Shown here: positions 18,326 through 18,461 of the stretch, piece after piece
Layout: each line of letters opens with the position of its first letter
Position numbering within the stretch: position 1 is the stretch's first letter
Assembly (NCBI GenBank): GCA_047517485.1
Contig: JAKZSU010000165.1
Coordinates: 1 to 18,461 of the forward strand
Length of the DNA: 18,461 bases
Source of the DNA: JAKZSU01 sp047517485
Lineage (GTDB): Bacteria > Pseudomonadota > Alphaproteobacteria > UBA7887
Direction: 5' to 3'
The notes under the pieces: model-generated
Told to the model about the DNA's origin: nothing
Databases searched by the model: none
What the model saw: only the letters and a program-made list of their open reading frames with translations
Translations under genes and position numbers: made by a program

Positions 18326-18461
18326 TAGTGTCCGGTTAAAAATCGAATAAATTCAATTGGTTGGTTATTTGCGAAGCGTTGCATCTGTTTTCGTCTCCCG
18401 CAAGTGCTTGATGTATGGGCATTTTCTCGAAGAGGGTCACCGAGAGGATCTGTAACAAAGT
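18326..18461. mobile_element. Possible insertion-sequence end (IS4-like), tentative
   Basis: From about 18326 the sequence changes to markedly AT-rich DNA beginning TAGTGTCCGGTTAAAA, which resembles the terminal repeats of some IS4-family elements from memory. A perfect palindrome ACACTAGTGT (18322-18331) covers the junction. No transposase frame is recognisable before the window edge. Alternatively this is simply the native AT-rich promoter region of the acyl-CoA dehydrogenase operon. Confidence 0.35.

Overview
The window is GC-rich (roughly 64% by eye) and densely packed, with short intergenic gaps, many 4-bp start/stop overlaps and many CoA-, sugar-acid- and TRAP-type catabolic genes. This suggests a heterotrophic, aerobic alphaproteobacterium, possibly from a Rhodospirillales-like lineage; that placement is inference, since no rRNA or other phylogenetic marker is present. 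No tRNA, rRNA or CRISPR array was seen.

Left block (1-5760): the window opens inside an IS3-family insertion sequence (1-138) that has cut a TRAP transporter substrate-binding gene (139-506) after about 122 codons. Behind it on the minus strand lie an SDR dehydrogenase, a D-2-hydroxyacid dehydrogenase, a fumarylacetoacetate-hydrolase-family enzyme of the 2,4-diketo-3-deoxyaldonate hydrolase type, and a DHRS6-like SDR of the 2-keto-3-deoxyaldonate dehydrogenase type. A divergent UxaA-family dehydratase (4234-5760) faces them across a 270-bp control region with a strong inverted repeat. Together these read as a non-phosphorylative sugar-acid pathway: import, dehydration to a 2-keto-3-deoxyaldonate, oxidation at C4, then hydrolysis to pyruvate plus a 2-hydroxyacid.

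Middle block (5869-13245, plus strand): seven tightly spaced genes, the first four overlapping by 4 bp. They encode a receiver protein whose phospho-acceptor Asp is replaced by Glu, a small Hpt-like helical protein, a PLP aminotransferase, the tRNA t6A enzyme TsaC/Sua5, an FAD-linked 2-hydroxyacid dehydrogenase, an unrecognised exported protein, and a 598-residue acyl-CoA dehydrogenase of the DmdC-like class. The receiver/Hpt-like pair is the least conventional part of the window.

Right block (18312-13242, minus strand): a five-gene operon of acyl-CoA dehydrogenase, class III CoA-transferase, HTD2/MaoC-type hydratase, alpha/beta hydrolase and aldo-keto reductase. It looks like a CoA-thioester catabolic module of unknown substrate. 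A tentative second IS end lies only 13 bp upstream of its first start codon. Both window edges therefore appear to fall in mobile DNA, as expected for an assembly contig bounded by repeats.
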